Positions 63,422 to 64,000 of a stretch of DNA of 64,000 bases are shown here, piece after piece. Both the position numbers and the translations under genes were made by a program. The first letter of the stretch is position 1. Each line of letters begins with the position of its first letter. Source of the DNA: Ktedonobacter sp. SOSP1-85. Lineage in GTDB: Bacteria; Chloroflexota; Ktedonobacteria; Ktedonobacterales; Ktedonobacteraceae. The stretch is from contig NZ_BNJI01000003.1 in NCBI RefSeq assembly GCF_016587415.1, positions 992,001 to 1,056,000 on the forward strand, in the 5' to 3' direction. A model generated the notes under the pieces. That model had not been told where the DNA came from. It saw only the letters and a program-made list of their open reading frames with translations, and searched no databases.

Positions 63422-63846
63422 TCCAGATACAAAACATTCAAGCACCCATGCAATCGCTCGCGCTCCTGCCAACCGTGCAGACTCTTGGGGTAGACCTGGT
63501 GCATATACAACGCATGCAGGATATCTACAATCGCTGGGGCGAGCGCATCCTGGTCAGGCTCTTTACTGACCAGGAGCGCCACTCCTGCCAGAACGCCAAT
63601 GGCTATCGCTGGCGCTCGCTGGCAGGCCGCTTCGGCGCTAAGGAGGCCGTCAAAAAGATCCTGGCGAGCCAGGGACAACTGGTGGGACTGAATGAAATCG
63701 AGATCCTGAATGGGACGTATGGCGAGCCATATATCAGGCTTCACGGGCGTGCGCAGGCCGCATTCGAGCACCTGGGATACACCCGCCTGATGCTCAGCAT
63801 CTCACACGATGCGGGCATGGCCATCGCCACTGTGATTGCTTCATAG
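63382..63846 (+). CDS. AcpS-type 4'-phosphopantetheinyl transferase
   Basis: This 154-aa protein has the AcpS signature at about residues 34-45 (LGVDLVHIQRMQ, metal Asp). It also has RFGAKEAVKKIL with the second Glu/Lys pair, and SISHDAGMAIA near the end. It activates acyl carrier proteins by transferring phosphopantetheine from CoA. Start at 63382 is supported by GGAGGAG eight bases upstream inside KS-beta, giving an N-terminal extension of about 30 residues. An ACP gene is expected nearby but is not in the window. Confidence 0.9.
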   Translation: MYGSERLVGNRGLIQIQNIQAPMQSLALLPTVQTLGVDLVHIQRMQDIYNRWGERILVRLFTDQERHSCQNANGYRWRSLAGRFGAKEAVKKILASQGQLVGLNEIEILNGTYGEPYIRLHGRAQAAFEHLGYTRLMLSISHDAGMAIATVIAS

Positions 63847-63858
63847 TAAAAAGGAGGT

Positions 63859-63879
63859 GCAGGAGGGAAACCCTCCTGC
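63859..63879. terminator. Short GC-rich hairpin after the AcpS gene
   Basis: GCAGGAGGG and CCCTCCTGC (9 bp) enclose AAA, 13 nt after the stop. There is no U-run, so it may be a processing or weak termination site, and AAAAGGAGG just before it could be a ribosome site for a gene beyond. Confidence 0.5.
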
Positions 63880-63885
63880 CGGGGC

Positions 63886-63988
63886 GTGGGCTTCCTTTCC
63901 GCTCACCTGAGCCAACAGGCTAGGTGCGAAAGTGCCGCTGCGCCCCCGAATGGGGGTTGGTGAGCGGAATAAGAAACCAGTCCCCCAC
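63886..63988. other. Unexplained multi-stem structured sequence at the window's end
   Basis: A perfect 11-bp stem (63897-63907 with 63959-63969) encloses three hairpins: AGCC-AACA-GGCT (63910-63921), GGTGC/GCGCC (63923-63944, with one wobble) and CCCCC-GAAT-GGGGG (63943-63956). GTGGG (63886-63890) and CCCAC (63984-63988) can close the whole. No known riboswitch, tRNA or ribozyme consensus was recognised. It may be a leader of the next gene or the end of a mobile element. Confidence 0.45.
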
Positions 63989-64000
63989 ACAATTCCCCTG

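Noticed and set aside
63897..63969. tRNA gene suggested by a cloverleaf-like fold
   Set aside because: There is no T-loop GTTCRA, no D-loop GG, no anticodon arm of 5+7 geometry and no proper acceptor end.

Overview
The window looks like chromosome of a large-genome, moderately GC-rich Chloroflexota bacterium, most likely a Ktedonobacteria relative. This rests on gene content and style, not on a database search. The signs are a T-box-controlled leuS, an LLM/F420-type oxidoreductase, Tat-exported EfeB, a type II polyketide cluster, many insertion-sequence remnants, and very long perfect hairpins between genes. No rRNA, tRNA or CRISPR array was seen.

Layout. 1-8055 is a minus-strand housekeeping block: a Vms1/baeRF-like protein, a small-molecule kinase, leuS with its T-box leader, an LLM oxidoreductase, a DedA protein and a low-complexity anchored protein. 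8056-10278 holds an IS110-family element with a frameshifted transposase and a plausible bridge-RNA region. 10279-16897 carries a small charged protein, a possible small RNA, a FUSC transporter and the ferrous/ferric iron operon efeO-efeB-efeU behind a promoter/operator with dyad symmetry. 16896-23580 holds an SDR, a frameshifted LysR, cydAB with a PadR regulator, a hydrolase and a membrane protein. 23581-25385 holds a 5'-truncated TnpB with an intact right end and a MITE-like repeat. 25386-28384 holds a GH15 enzyme and a CDF metal exporter.

28542-37826 is a carbohydrate locus: a broken ABC permease split by a 1740-bp IS200/IS605 element, a LacI repressor, two Gfo/Idh/MocA oxidoreductases, a sugar isomerase and a GH20 hexosaminidase. 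The LacI gene and the first oxidoreductase are divergent, and each promoter carries the same TGTGA-N4-TCACA operator. 37952-48345 holds a KimA-like K+ importer, a channel-like membrane protein, a PPOX protein, an MFS transporter behind an attenuator, a serine hydrolase, and a permease-GGDEF-HD-GYP fusion with a one-base frameshift. 48367-54975 holds an FAD monooxygenase, a two-component system, a hydrolase, a small membrane protein and a racemase-like protein.

55311-63846 is a type II polyketide cluster: SnoaL-like protein, methyltransferase, FAD monooxygenase, cupin, cyclase, second methyltransferase, KS-alpha, KS-beta/chain-length factor and a phosphopantetheinyl transferase. The last five are tightly packed. 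No acyl carrier protein is in the window, so the cluster probably continues to the right. The window ends in an unexplained multi-stem structured sequence.
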